In this document: piece after piece, positions 8,307 to 17,250 of the stretch | Numbering within the stretch: position 1 is the stretch's first letter | Layout: each line of letters opens with the position of its first letter | Assembly (NCBI GenBank): GCA_025964695.1 | Contig: JAOPYK010000309.1 | Span: 62,001 to 126,000 of the forward strand | Source: Streptosporangiaceae bacterium | GTDB taxonomy: Bacteria > Actinomycetota > Actinomycetes > Streptosporangiales > Streptosporangiaceae | Length of the DNA: 64,000 bases | Direction of reading: 5' to 3' | Made by a program: the position numbers and the translations under genes | The notes under the pieces: model-generated | Database searches by the model: none | Told to the model about the DNA's origin: nothing | The model's input: only the letters and a program-made list of their open reading frames with translations

Positions 8307-8354
8307 GGACCTGTTTCCGGACCTGCTTCCCAACCTGTTTCCGGACCCGCTTCG
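8307..8354. repeat. Four tandem 12-bp repeats between convergent genes
   Basis: Four imperfect copies of GGACCTGYTTCC run head to tail between the stop codons at 8289 and 8368. Copy 3 begins CAACC and copy 4 has GGACCC. It is noncoding, and no hairpin terminator is evident within it. Confidence 0.75.
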
Positions 8355-8367
8355 GACCAGCCGGAGC

Positions 8368-9024
8368 TCAGTAGGCGACCGCGACGGTGGCGCCATGGAA
8401 GTCGGGATCATCGAGGAGGCCGAGGACGCAGTCGGCCACGTCGGCCCGGGAGATCAGGTAACCCCGGCGCAGGCCGCGGTCGGCGGCCATGCGGTAGTCC
8501 CGGGTGCGCGGGCCCTCCGTCAGCCTCGGCGGCCGCATGATCGTCCAGTCCAGGCCGCTGTCGCGGATGAGCTCCTCGGCGGCACGGAGGTCGGCGAAAC
8601 TGTGCCTGAGCAGCACCCGTTGCATCAGCGGCTTGGCCACCAGCCGCACCAGCGGCCCGTCCGCCTCCTCTGTGAAGGCGCCGGCGGCACTGATCGTCAC
8701 CAGCCGGCGCACCCCCGCCTTGTCCATCGCCGTGGTGATGCTGAACACGCTGTCCGCACTGACCGTCGTGGGCGCCCGGCCGTCCCGGCTGCCGATGGCG
8801 GAGAGCACCGCGTCCTGGCCGGCCAGGATCGGCTCTATCGCCATCGGGTCCATCACGTCGGCCCGCACGATCGTGAGCCCCTCGTGAGCCCGGCGGGTCA
8901 GCGCGGTGGCGATCACCTCTGGGTCGCCGCGGACCACGGCCGTCACCTGGTGTCCTGCCTCCAGGGACTGCCGGACCAGCAGCGTGCCGATTCCGCCGGT
9001 CGCTCCGAAGATGGTCAGACGCAT
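8368..9024 (-). CDS. NAD(P)-binding NmrA/SDR_a5-like protein
   Basis: 218-residue atypical SDR with the N-terminal Rossmann motif GATGGIG (residues 7-13) and a Y/K-less active region (TISAAGAF), typical of NAD(P)H-sensing or reductase proteins of the NmrA/BVR-B group. The start at 9024 has GAGGGAG at good spacing. It lies 113 nt downstream of a TetR gene on the same strand with a palindrome in between (9053-9072), so it is very likely that regulator's target. It may be a flavin or quinone reductase; the substrate is not visible. Confidence 0.82.
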   Translation of the reverse strand: MRLTIFGATGGIGTLLVRQSLEAGHQVTAVVRGDPEVIATALTRRAHEGLTIVRADVMDPMAIEPILAGQDAVLSAIGSRDGRAPTTVSADSVFSITTAMDKAGVRRLVTISAAGAFTEEADGPLVRLVAKPLMQRVLLRHSFADLRAAEELIRDSGLDWTIMRPPRLTEGPRTRDYRMAADRGLRRGYLISRADVADCVLGLLDDPDFHGATVAVAY

Positions 9025-9052
9025 GGCCGCTCCCTCGCCGTGATTGAGTATT

Positions 9053-9072
9053 TGTTCATCTAACAATGAACA
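9053..9072. promoter_or_regulatory. Palindromic operator upstream of the NmrA-like gene
   Basis: TGTTCAT-N6-ATGAACA is a perfect 7-bp-arm inverted repeat 28 nt upstream of the 9024 start. Its GTTCA/TGAAC half-sites are shared with the palindrome at 9817-9828 before the TetR gene. Both are probable binding sites of the TetR encoded at 9138-9791. Confidence 0.6.
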
Positions 9073-9137
9073 CACGCTCAGAGCCGGGTCAAGCCATCAC
9101 GCCACGTGGGAAGGTCCCGGGGGTCGGGGCCCGCGGA

Positions 9138-9791
9138 TCAGCGAGGGGCGACGGCGGGATCGCCGGGGGCCCGGAACAGGGCGCCCACCAGTCGGCCCGC
9201 GAACGCGCCGAGGTCGTCGCCGAAGGGTGACTCGTCATGAAAAAGCTGCTGGAACGCGTACTCGTGGCAGCCGCCGAGCAGCGCCGCGACCAGGATCATC
9301 GGTGCCGCGGGCAGGACCACCCTGCCCTGCGCCTCCTCGATCTTCACATAGGCCGCCACCGCCTCCAGGCCCCGGGCGGGGCCCAGGCGCCGCTCGGCGA
9401 GATCCTGCCGCAGGGTGGCGGCGGTCTCCGGGTCCGAGATGAGCATCGCGGCGATCGCGTCCAGTTCCCGGTAGGCGACGACGGCGTCCTGGGCGAGCGC
9501 CTCGAGATTGCCGATCACCGTGCCCTGGCCCACGCTGCTCAGCAGTTTCCCGATCGCGTCCTTGAGCAGGATCCGCGGCATGCGCTCGACGAAGACCGCG
9601 CTGATCAGCTCGTGCTTTCCGGTGAAGTGGTTGTAGACGCTGCCCTCGGCCACGCCGGCCGCCTTGGAGATCATGCGGATCGTCGTGCCCGCCAGCCCTC
9701 GCTCCCGGATGACCGAGGCCGCGGCCTCCATCAACTTGTCGCGCATCGAGTCTGTGGGCACGGCCGAGCCGCCTCTCTCGTGGGTTGACAT
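9138..9791 (-). CDS. TetR/AcrR-family regulator
   Basis: 217-residue TetR-type repressor. The N-terminal helix-turn-helix is clear (TIRMISKAAGVAEGSVYNHFTG, about residues 38-59), followed by an all-helical ligand/dimer domain. A perfect palindrome 26 nt upstream (9817-9828) suggests autoregulation, and a related one before the downstream NmrA-like gene suggests a two-target local regulon. ATG start; no strong ribosome site is visible upstream, so a start at Met16 (MRDKLMEAA) is possible. The ligand is unknown. Confidence 0.88.
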   Translation of the reverse strand: MSTHERGGSAVPTDSMRDKLMEAAASVIRERGLAGTTIRMISKAAGVAEGSVYNHFTGKHELISAVFVERMPRILLKDAIGKLLSSVGQGTVIGNLEALAQDAVVAYRELDAIAAMLISDPETAATLRQDLAERRLGPARGLEAVAAYVKIEEAQGRVVLPAAPMILVAALLGGCHEYAFQQLFHDESPFGDDLGAFAGRLVGALFRAPGDPAVAPR

Positions 9792-9816
9792 GAAGTCTAA
9801 CCACAGGCGAATCTGA

Positions 9817-9828
9817 GTGAACGTTCAC
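9817..9828. promoter_or_regulatory. Perfect palindrome GTGAACGTTCAC before the TetR gene
   Basis: A 12-bp perfect palindrome 26 nt upstream of the TetR start on the minus strand. TGAAC/GTTCA half-sites match those at 9053-9072. Probable autoregulatory operator. Confidence 0.6.
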
Positions 9829-9930
9829 CCGGATCGGTGTGGCGAAGGCCAGACCCTCCGGCTTCCGCGAAAGGAAGACCGCCATGTTCCTCGCCCTGCG
9901 CATCGTCATTGTGCGGCAGGCCCCGGCTGC

Positions 9931-12900
9931 TCAGGGGCTGCCGGTCCGGAACGCCTCGAGGGCGTAGCGGAGCCGCGCGTTGGTCAGCAGTTCCTCGTCC
10001 GCCGGGCAGTCCAGGACCGTCCGGGCGTACATGATCAGCTGCTCGTCGCCGAGTGACTGCCCGCTCTCCGCGAGGTGCCGGATCAACTCGATCAGCTCGG
10101 CCCGTTTGTACTCGACGATCGACCGGCCCGGCCGGAGCGGGAGGTCCGTCGGGGGCGGGTCCGCCGGGGCCGCCGGGCCGTCGGGCGTCCCGAGGGCGGT
10201 CACGGGCGACGGGCCGGATCCGACGACCGGGCCGAAGCGCGCCTCGAGCGCCTCGAACAGGGTCGCCGACGGCCGTACGGCATCGCGGAGCCCGGCCGGC
10301 AGGCTCTCCGCGGACGGACCGGCGCCGTTGAGAGAAAGGTCCGCGGTGGCGGCCGCCACGCCGGGACCGACGATGATCACACGTGCGGCCAGCCAGAGCA
10401 GGAACAGCGACTCCACGGGTTCCCCGCCGCCCTCGTCCACGATCACGACGTCGAAGGAGGTCGCCCGGGGCGGAACCGTCTCGGGCACCTGCCACAGCGG
10501 CACCGCCAGCGCTGGAAGGGCGTTCAGAGTCGCGGAGCCGGGCCCCCCGGTCATCCGGGACAGGCACCAGCCCCAGGCCTGTTCGGCGGTGTACTCCGCG
10601 AAGATCGCGGCCTGCCGTTCGGCCGTCTCCTGAAGGGAGTCGTCGAGCTGGCGTTCCAGCTCCGAACGCGGCAGGTTCCGCAGTGAGATCGATGCATACG
10701 CCCAGCTCCAGGCCTGCTCCCAGGCCTCGAGCCGGGCGGCCCAGACGGGGTCTCCCGGGTGTTCGGCCAGCAGCGAGGCCAGCCGGGGATGGACCGACCG
10801 GACCCGCTCCAGCAGTTCCTCGCAGCGGGCCTGCTCCAGCCGTTCCCCATGAGCCTCGGCCAGCGCGGCGACGGACCGTTCGTAGCCTGCGGCGTCCCGG
10901 GCGGCGATGGCCGAGACCGCGTCGGTCAGCTCGGGAGGTGGCGGCCCCTTGCGCAGCTCGAGGTCGAGGGAGTCCTGGAGCGCAGTCAGCGCTCCGGTGG
11001 CCCGGACGGCCGCCAGCCGCAGCCGTACGCCGCTTAGCGCTGCCGTATAGGCCCGCCATTCGGCCGGGCCGCTCAGCGGCACCCGCAGGCCCGCGCCGAA
11101 CAGCAGGGCCGCCGTCTCCGCCACCGCCGCTAGCGCCGTACGGACCTGGCTGAGCCGCCGGTAGGCCTGGCCGAACAGCCCGACCGTGTGCGCCAGCGGC
11201 AGGCCGGCGGGAAAGGCGACACCGGCGTTCTGCCATCCGCGCAACAGCGCCTGGCAGGCGGCCAGGCACTCGAGCCCGGCGATCACGATGTCGAGCAGCT
11301 CGGCGGTGACCGGCGCGGCGCCGTCCACGGAGGCCCCGTTGAGCAGGGGCTCGGCGTTCTTCTGTACCGACGGGCGCAGCGGCCCGCGGCGTAGTCCGCC
11401 GCCCGCGGCGAGGTAGTCGCGGAGCTCCCGCACGGTGGGCAGCACGGCGCCCGGCTCCACCGGGGGCAGTGTCAGCCGGTGGTCGCCGATCATGCGCAGT
11501 GCCCGGTCGGCCGTCGCCGCGTGGACGGTGAGTTCGGAGACGTGCTCCCAGGGCGCGGTATGCCGGGCCAGGCCGTCCCGCAAGGCCCGCACCGGCCAGT
11601 CCGCGGGATCCCACTGGTGCGGATCCGGCGGCAGTCCCAGCTCGGTCAGCGCGTTGTCCACCGCTGCCGCGCAGGCGTCCAGCCTGCTGAGCGTGGCGGC
11701 GCCGCACTCGATGAGCCTCCCGGACAGTTCCGAGGCCGACCGCCCGGCCCGCTCCAGCGCGGTCCGCTCGGTCTCGATCAGCGCCTGGATCCGCTCGGCG
11801 TCCGGCAACGCGGCCGGTTCGGGAAGCAGCTGGGCGGTACGGGCGGCGCGTTGCGGGGTCCGGCCTGCCAGCAGTCTTAGCAGCTGGGCCGCCTCGGCGG
11901 CCGTCAGCGGTGGGCTCTGCGGGATCAGCTCGTCGACCGGCAGCCAGGAGTACGTGTCCGCCTGCTCCGCTACACGCTGGGTGAGCTCGGTCAGCGTGCC
12001 GCTGTATCCCGGGGCGAGCTCGTGGGTCACCTGCGCGCGCAGCGACTCGACCTGCTCGCGCAGGTCCCGTTCGATGCCCCGTACGGTGGCCAGCCGCGAC
12101 TCCTGCTCGGCCAGTACCTGCCGATGCCGTTCGGGGTCGTATGCGGCGAAACGGGCGGCCAGCGTGGACAGGCTCTGCCGGGCCGTGGCGGGGGTGGCGC
12201 ACAGCGGCGCGATCTCGGCCGGCAGTGCCGCCGTCAGCTCCGCGGCGGCCGAGCCGGTCACCAGCACGCGGTGGCCGCGGGCCAGGAGGGCCACCAGGAG
12301 GTCGGCGATGGCCTCCGGGCTGCGATCCGGCACCTGGGCGAGATTTCGCTGCGGTCGGCCCGTGACGAAGCGGGCCAGACCGGCGGGGACCTCGGCGCCG
12401 TGGCCGATCAGCTCGGTGAGCATGGCGTCGTAGTAGTCCATCGCCGTGGTGTGGTCGCGCCCACGCAGTACCAGCGCCGGCGCGAGCCGTATTCTCGAGG
12501 CGGCGCCCGCCGCCTCATCGTCGGTCCAGTCCTCGCGGAACCCGACGGTGCCGTCCTCGAAGGCGAACGTGCACCACTTGCGCAGCACGTCGGCCGCCGA
12601 GTCCTGCAGACCGTAGCCCTGCCCGGACCGCACCGCGTCGCGGACCCAGTCCGTGCGCGCCGGCCGGAACCCGGCCAGGCCGTCCAGCAGCTCGCGGTCC
12701 TGGATGACGGTGGGCCGGTCGACCAGCAGCACGTCGGCACGTTCGGTCTGCGGATCCACGACGACCTCGACGGGGGTGACCAGCAGATGGTTGCGCACCC
12801 GTACCCCGTCGGCGGACTGCCAGGTCAGCAGGCCGGTAGCCAGCACGAGCTCGTATTCGTCGCCGGCCAGGCCGGCCAGCGAGCGGAGCGTGCGATACCA

Positions 12901-13191
12901 GCGGCGCAGCCCGAGCCAGCCGTCGAACTCCTCCAGCGCGGCCGGCGGGGTGATCGGGATGACCGGGACGCTGAACAGGACGTCGCCGGCGGCGGCGTCG
13001 GTCTCCACGTAGACCTCACCTGGCAGTTCCGCCAGCCAGTGCACCTGCTCGTAGGCGGCGACGTCCCGGACCGTTTCACGGCGCGCCCGGGTCAGCTCAC
13101 GGAGGTAACGGATCAGCTGCACCGTCGTGCCGAAGACCGTTTCGTCGTCGGCGCCAGCTAGCACAGCGAACCCCCCTTCGTCTCTATTCAT
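9931..13191 (-). CDS. SF1-helicase-like protein with degenerate ATPase motifs (pseudo-helicase)
   Basis: 1086-residue protein resembling large SF1 helicases with an 'AAA domain' core. Similar parts, in order: an N-terminal domain (residues about 70-330; ATGLLTWQSADGVRVRNHLL), the stretch after the usual P-loop (ARGHRVLVTGSAAAELTAALP), a coiled segment ending HELAPGYSGT, a motif II-like strand (FDVVIVDEGGG) and a C-terminal wHTH-like tail. The key residues are gone: where GxxGxGKT is expected the sequence reads QVPDRSPEAI; DEAS is DEGG; the following VVGDxxQ is IIVGPGVA; and helicase domain 2 is missing. The gene is intact for 3.2 kb with normal codon use, so it is not simply decayed. Start at ATG 13191 assumed; TTG at 13242 is possible. 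Function unknown; probably a non-hydrolysing regulatory or scaffold protein (inference). Confidence 0.75.
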   Translation of the reverse strand: MNRDEGGFAVLAGADDETVFGTTVQLIRYLRELTRARRETVRDVAAYEQVHWLAELPGEVYVETDAAAGDVLFSVPVIPITPPAALEEFDGWLGLRRWYRTLRSLAGLAGDEYELVLATGLLTWQSADGVRVRNHLLVTPVEVVVDPQTERADVLLVDRPTVIQDRELLDGLAGFRPARTDWVRDAVRSGQGYGLQDSAADVLRKWCTFAFEDGTVGFREDWTDDEAAGAASRIRLAPALVLRGRDHTTAMDYYDAMLTELIGHGAEVPAGLARFVTGRPQRNLAQVPDRSPEAIADLLVALLARGHRVLVTGSAAAELTAALPAEIAPLCATPATARQSLSTLAARFAAYDPERHRQVLAEQESRLATVRGIERDLREQVESLRAQVTHELAPGYSGTLTELTQRVAEQADTYSWLPVDELIPQSPPLTAAEAAQLLRLLAGRTPQRAARTAQLLPEPAALPDAERIQALIETERTALERAGRSASELSGRLIECGAATLSRLDACAAAVDNALTELGLPPDPHQWDPADWPVRALRDGLARHTAPWEHVSELTVHAATADRALRMIGDHRLTLPPVEPGAVLPTVRELRDYLAAGGGLRRGPLRPSVQKNAEPLLNGASVDGAAPVTAELLDIVIAGLECLAACQALLRGWQNAGVAFPAGLPLAHTVGLFGQAYRRLSQVRTALAAVAETAALLFGAGLRVPLSGPAEWRAYTAALSGVRLRLAAVRATGALTALQDSLDLELRKGPPPPELTDAVSAIAARDAAGYERSVAALAEAHGERLEQARCEELLERVRSVHPRLASLLAEHPGDPVWAARLEAWEQAWSWAYASISLRNLPRSELERQLDDSLQETAERQAAIFAEYTAEQAWGWCLSRMTGGPGSATLNALPALAVPLWQVPETVPPRATSFDVVIVDEGGGEPVESLFLLWLAARVIIVGPGVAAATADLSLNGAGPSAESLPAGLRDAVRPSATLFEALEARFGPVVGSGPSPVTALGTPDGPAAPADPPPTDLPLRPGRSIVEYKRAELIELIRHLAESGQSLGDEQLIMYARTVLDCPADEELLTNARLRYALEAFRTGSP

Positions 13192-13465
13192 CTCACGCGG
13201 CGGCCACGTCCCATAGTGAAATCCGCGGGAAACAACGCGCAAGTTCCGACATCCCCACAGTCCGGCGAGACATGCCCCAGTCTGCCCGGACCGTCCCCGG
13301 ACCGTCCCGGGACCGTGCCGGGACCGTGCCGGGACCAGCCCCGGGATCGGCCGGGAACCGGCGATGGCGCTGGGACGTGAATTCTTCGTTACAGCTGATG
13401 ATCTTTCGCCGGATGGACGAGGACCGGCGGGAAACTGGTGGTTCGCCCCCTATCGGGAGATGTGG

Positions 13466-13741
13466 ATGATCAGACGTTCACGGTTGTTCGGTCGCAAGAC
13501 ACGGGTCACTTTCAGCATGGCAGTGGATCAGCCGCCCGGTGCGGTCAGCGTCGTCGGTGACTTCAACGGATGGGAGCCGGGCCGGCACGAGCTGGTCCAG
13601 CGGCGGAACGGCACGCGCAGTGTCTCCGTGACCTTCACCCCCGGCGTGCACCGGTTCCGTTATCTCGGGACCGGTGGTCTGTGGTTCGACGAGGACCAGG
13701 CCGACCGCGTCGACACCGAGGGCTGCCTCCTCGAACTCTGA
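13466..13741 (+). CDS. Stand-alone CBM48/isoamylase N-terminal-like domain protein
   Basis: 91-residue protein made almost entirely of an early-set carbohydrate-binding domain of the CBM48/AMPK-beta type: VSVVGDFNGWEP is the diagnostic strand-turn, followed by GVHRFRYL and a short C-terminal strand. There is no catalytic domain. A basic N-terminus (MIRRSRLFGRK) precedes it. GGGAG at 13455-13459 gives good spacing to ATG 13466; ATG 13460 is too close. It may bind glycogen or maltodextrin, or act as a small adaptor; no glycogen enzyme is encoded nearby. It converges on lysX. Confidence 0.82.
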   Translation: MIRRSRLFGRKTRVTFSMAVDQPPGAVSVVGDFNGWEPGRHELVQRRNGTRSVSVTFTPGVHRFRYLGTGGLWFDEDQADRVDTEGCLLEL

Positions 13742-13775
13742 TCGCCGGAGGGATGTCGCCGCCCCCGGCGCTCCG

Positions 13776-13823
13776 CACGACCGTGAGCTCGCAGCCGGCG
13801 CCGGCCGCGGGCTCACGGTCGTG
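13776..13823. terminator. Bidirectional hairpin terminator
   Basis: A 13-bp perfect stem (CACGACCGTGAGC at 13776-13788 with its complement at 13811-13823) and a GC-rich loop lie between the convergent CBM48 and lysX genes. Confidence 0.7.
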
Positions 13824-13831
13824 GGGCGACG

Positions 13832-16800
13832 TCAGCCGCCGGGCCGGACCAGCGGGAAGGCGATGGTCTCCCGGATGGACTTGCCGGTCAGGGTGATCAG
13901 GAGGCGGTCGATGCCCATGCCCATGCCGCCCGCGGGCGGCATCGCGTATTCCAGGGCACGCAGGAAGTCCTCGTCCAGCTCCATGGCCTCGGCGTCGCCG
14001 CCCGCGGCCAGCAGGGACTGCTCGGTGAGCCGCTGGCGCTGCAGAACCGGGTCGATCAGCTCGGAGTAGGCGGTGCCGAGCTCCAGGCCGAACACGATGA
14101 GATCCCACTTCTCGGCCAGCCGGGGGTCCTTGCGGTGCGGGCGGGTCAGCGGCGAGGTCTCGGCCGGATAGTCCCGGACGAACGTCGGGGACATCAGCGT
14201 GCCCTCGACCAGCTCCTCGAAAAGCTCCTGGATGAGCTTGCCCTGGCCCCACTCGGGGTCGAACTTCAGCCCGGTCCTGGCGGCGTGCTTCTGCACGATC
14301 GGCAGCGGCGTGTCCGGAGTGACGGTCTCACCGAGGGCTCGCGACACCGAGCCGTAGACGGTGATCTCGTTCCAGGGCTGCGCGAAGTCGTACTCCACGC
14401 CGTCGTGCACCACCACCGTGGTGCCCAGCGCGGCCCGCGCGGCGTCCACCACCAGCGAGCGGGTCAGCGCGGCCATCGTGTCGTAGTTGCCGTAGGGCTC
14501 GTAGGCCTCGAGCATCGTGAACTCGGGGTTGTGACGCGGGGAGACCCCCTCGTTGCGGAAGTTGCGGTTGAGCTCGAAGACCTTGCCGACGCCGCCGACC
14601 AGCAGCCGCTTCAGATACAGCTCGGGCGCGATCCGGAGATACAGATCCATGTTGTACGCATTGATCTTGGTGGTGAACGGTCGGGCGGTCGCGCCACCGT
14701 GGATCGGCTGCAGCATCGGGGTCTCCACCTCGAGGTAGCCGCGCCCGCGGAGGTTCTCGCGGACCGAGGCCACCGCGTCACCGCGCGCCCGGATCATCCG
14801 CCGGGAGCCGTCGTTGACGATCAGGTCGACATATCGCTGCCGGACCCGTGTCTCGTCCGATATTCCGCTGCGGGTGTTGGGCAGCGGCCGCAGGCACTTG
14901 GAGGTCAGCGTCCACGAGGTCGCCATCACCGACAGCTCACCGGTCCTGGAGGTGATCACCTCGCCGACCACCCCGACCTGGTCGCCCAAGTCGATGAGCG
15001 ACTTCCAGGCCCGCAGGGCGTCCGCGCCGACCTGGTCGGCGGCCAGCATGATCTGCAGCTCGCCGGTCTCGTCCCGCAACTGCGCGAAGCACAGCCGGCC
15101 GTGCTCGCGGGCCAGCACCACACGCCCGGCGATCCGGACCACGGTCCCGGTGTGGGTGTCGGGTGCCGGCGTGCCGAAGCGCGCCCGAATGTCCTGGGCG
15201 TAGTCGGTCCGGTCGAAGCCGATCGGGTAGGGGTCGATGCCCGCCGCGCGCAGGTCGTCCAGCTTGGCGTGCCGCACCCGCTCCTGCTCCGACAGCCGCC
15301 GCGCCGGAGTCCTGGCCGCGTCGACGGTCTCCTCCATCGCCTCGATGGCCGCGATCAGCTGCTGTGACGGGGCGGCCCGGGCGGCCAGCTTGGGCCTGGT
15401 GAGCGTGGGCAGGTAGCCCTCCGCGCGGGCGGCGGCCAGCGCGATCCGGATCGCGTCCCGGGACTGCGCGAAGCACACGAAACGCGGTATCCACATCGGC
15501 TGGTACTTGGCGTTGGCCAGATACAGCGACTCCAGCTGCCAGAACTTCGACGCGACCGACAGCAGGCCGTACGCCAGCCGCAGGATCGGGCCGGCGCCGA
15601 TCTGCGAGCCCCGCTCGAACACCGAGCGCAGCACGGCGAAGTTCAGCGACACTCGGTTGACGCCGACCGTGGCCGCGTTCTCGGCCAGCTTGGCGACCAT
15701 GAACTCGTTGAGGCCGTTCTCCGCCGTCCGGTCTCTGCGCATCAGGTCCAGCGACAGCCCGGCCCGGCCCCACGGTACGAAACTCAGCATCCCGCGTAGG
15801 GCGCCTGAGGCGTCGAAGGCCTCCACCATCACGCATCGGACGTCCGCGGGGTCGCCCAGCCGGCTCAGCGCCATCGAGAAACCGCGCTCGGTCGCGCCGT
15901 CCCGCCACCGGTCGGCGTGCTTGATCAGGTCGGCCATCTCCTCGGGCGGGATCTGGCCGTGCCGCCGGATCCGCACGGTGTAGCCCGCCCGCTCGATCCG
16001 CCGTACGGCCTGGCGCACCTGCCGCATGTCCCGGCCGTCCAGGTTGAACTCGCTCAGCTCCAGAATGGCCTCGTCGCCCAGCTCCAGGGCGTCCATGCCA
16101 TGGCGTCCATAGGCCACGGCACCTCGCTCGCCGACGCTCATGACGCCGGGGATCCAGGCGTGTGCGTAGCACTCGGCCAGCCAGGCCTCGATCGCGCCGT
16201 CCCAGGCCTCGGGATCGCCGAGTGGATCACCGCTGGCCAGGCAGACCGGGCCGTCCACCCGGTAGGCGATCGCGGCCTTGCCGTTGGGCGCCACGATGAC
16301 GTCCTTGTCCCGGCGCAGCGCGAAATAGCCCAGCGAGTCGTTCTCGCCGTACTCCGCCAGCAGCGCGCGGGCCGGCAGCTCTTCCTCCGGGGTGAGAACC
16401 GCCTCACCGCGACCGGGTCGGAACAGTGCCCAGACGGTGACCAGGAGGAGCCCGCTGCCCATCACGCCCAGGCTGAAGTCCACCCACGTCGGCACCGAGA
16501 CGTCGATCGGCTTGCCCTTGATCCCGGCGCCGACCAGGGTCTGCAGCGCCACGTAGACCGGGTGGGTCCAGAAGTCGCCCTTGGGATTGCGGTCCCCGAG
16601 GGTGACGATGACCGTGCCGATGATCCCGTTGATGAGCAACAGCCCGGTGAAGACCAGCAGTGCGAGGCGCCGGTTGGCCCGGTCCGGCAGGGTGGAGAAC
16701 TCGCCGCGACCGGCGATCAGCAACGCCAGCGCGGTTCCGTAGCCGATGAACGCGATCCACTCACCGGTACCGCCGTACTGTGTTAGTCCGACCAGGGTGA

Positions 16801-17092
16801 CGAGCGTATAGAAGCCGAAGAGAATGACAAGGATGCGCCAGGCGGCCTTCTTACGCCGCCGCACGCCCATGGACAGCAGCACGAGGAACAGGCCGTAGGG
16901 AAGACTCGCCGACCAACCGAGGTAGTTGATCCAGTGAAGCAGCCAGACACCCTCGATCTCTTCGATGAGCTCTGAGGACATCCACGTCAAAATCGACACG
17001 ATCCCGGACAGTCGGACGTACCAAAAGAACGTGGTCGGTACGGCCCCGATCAGGCGCTGCCATGCGCCGGACAGTCCGTTGTGTGTCTTCAT
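13832..17092 (-). CDS. lysX: Bifunctional lysylphosphatidylglycerol synthase/lysine-tRNA ligase LysX
   Basis: 1086-residue fusion. Residues 1-210 hold about six membrane segments, 240-560 the MprF-type lysyl-transfer domain (DUF2156-like, GNAT fold), and about 600 to the end a class II lysyl-tRNA synthetase: OB domain, motif 2 (FRNEGVSPRHNPEFTMLE) and motif 3 (GMGMGIDRLL). It charges tRNA-Lys and transfers lysine to phosphatidylglycerol, which lowers surface charge and protects against cationic peptides; this is established for mycobacterial LysX. The length matches the family. A second, housekeeping LysRS is expected elsewhere. ATG at 17092 with a GGGGGCAGG upstream. It diverges from the kinase array, which may sense the same envelope (inference). 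Confidence 0.93.
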   Translation of the reverse strand: MKTHNGLSGAWQRLIGAVPTTFFWYVRLSGIVSILTWMSSELIEEIEGVWLLHWINYLGWSASLPYGLFLVLLSMGVRRRKKAAWRILVILFGFYTLVTLVGLTQYGGTGEWIAFIGYGTALALLIAGRGEFSTLPDRANRRLALLVFTGLLLINGIIGTVIVTLGDRNPKGDFWTHPVYVALQTLVGAGIKGKPIDVSVPTWVDFSLGVMGSGLLLVTVWALFRPGRGEAVLTPEEELPARALLAEYGENDSLGYFALRRDKDVIVAPNGKAAIAYRVDGPVCLASGDPLGDPEAWDGAIEAWLAECYAHAWIPGVMSVGERGAVAYGRHGMDALELGDEAILELSEFNLDGRDMRQVRQAVRRIERAGYTVRIRRHGQIPPEEMADLIKHADRWRDGATERGFSMALSRLGDPADVRCVMVEAFDASGALRGMLSFVPWGRAGLSLDLMRRDRTAENGLNEFMVAKLAENAATVGVNRVSLNFAVLRSVFERGSQIGAGPILRLAYGLLSVASKFWQLESLYLANAKYQPMWIPRFVCFAQSRDAIRIALAAARAEGYLPTLTRPKLAARAAPSQQLIAAIEAMEETVDAARTPARRLSEQERVRHAKLDDLRAAGIDPYPIGFDRTDYAQDIRARFGTPAPDTHTGTVVRIAGRVVLAREHGRLCFAQLRDETGELQIMLAADQVGADALRAWKSLIDLGDQVGVVGEVITSRTGELSVMATSWTLTSKCLRPLPNTRSGISDETRVRQRYVDLIVNDGSRRMIRARGDAVASVRENLRGRGYLEVETPMLQPIHGGATARPFTTKINAYNMDLYLRIAPELYLKRLLVGGVGKVFELNRNFRNEGVSPRHNPEFTMLEAYEPYGNYDTMAALTRSLVVDAARAALGTTVVVHDGVEYDFAQPWNEITVYGSVSRALGETVTPDTPLPIVQKHAARTGLKFDPEWGQGKLIQELFEELVEGTLMSPTFVRDYPAETSPLTRPHRKDPRLAEKWDLIVFGLELGTAYSELIDPVLQRQRLTEQSLLAAGGDAEAMELDEDFLRALEYAMPPAGGMGMGIDRLLITLTGKSIRETIAFPLVRPGG

Positions 17093-17250
17093 CCTGCCCC
17101 CGAGTCGAGTTCAGTCCTTCCCACCTTTGTACCGACTCTCACGACCGGTGCGTGTCAATCGAGAGGATGACCCGCTCGGGTACTGGGGGAGTGACCTGGA
17201 GCCCGTAGGCTACGTTCAAGGTTGCACGCAATGTCGAGACGGTCACAAAT

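Noticed and set aside
8307-8354. A CRISPR-like repeat array
   Set aside because: The repeats are 12 bp, contiguous and without spacers, and no cas gene lies in the window.
9797-12202. An 801-codon open frame antisense to the helicase-like gene
   Set aside because: It is Arg/Ala/Gly-rich with no domain pattern and lies wholly opposite a gene with proper codon bias; long antisense frames are expected at this GC content.
13832-17092. Separate mprF and lysS genes fused by a missed stop
   Set aside because: The fusion length and domain order match the established LysX family, so it is a true single gene.
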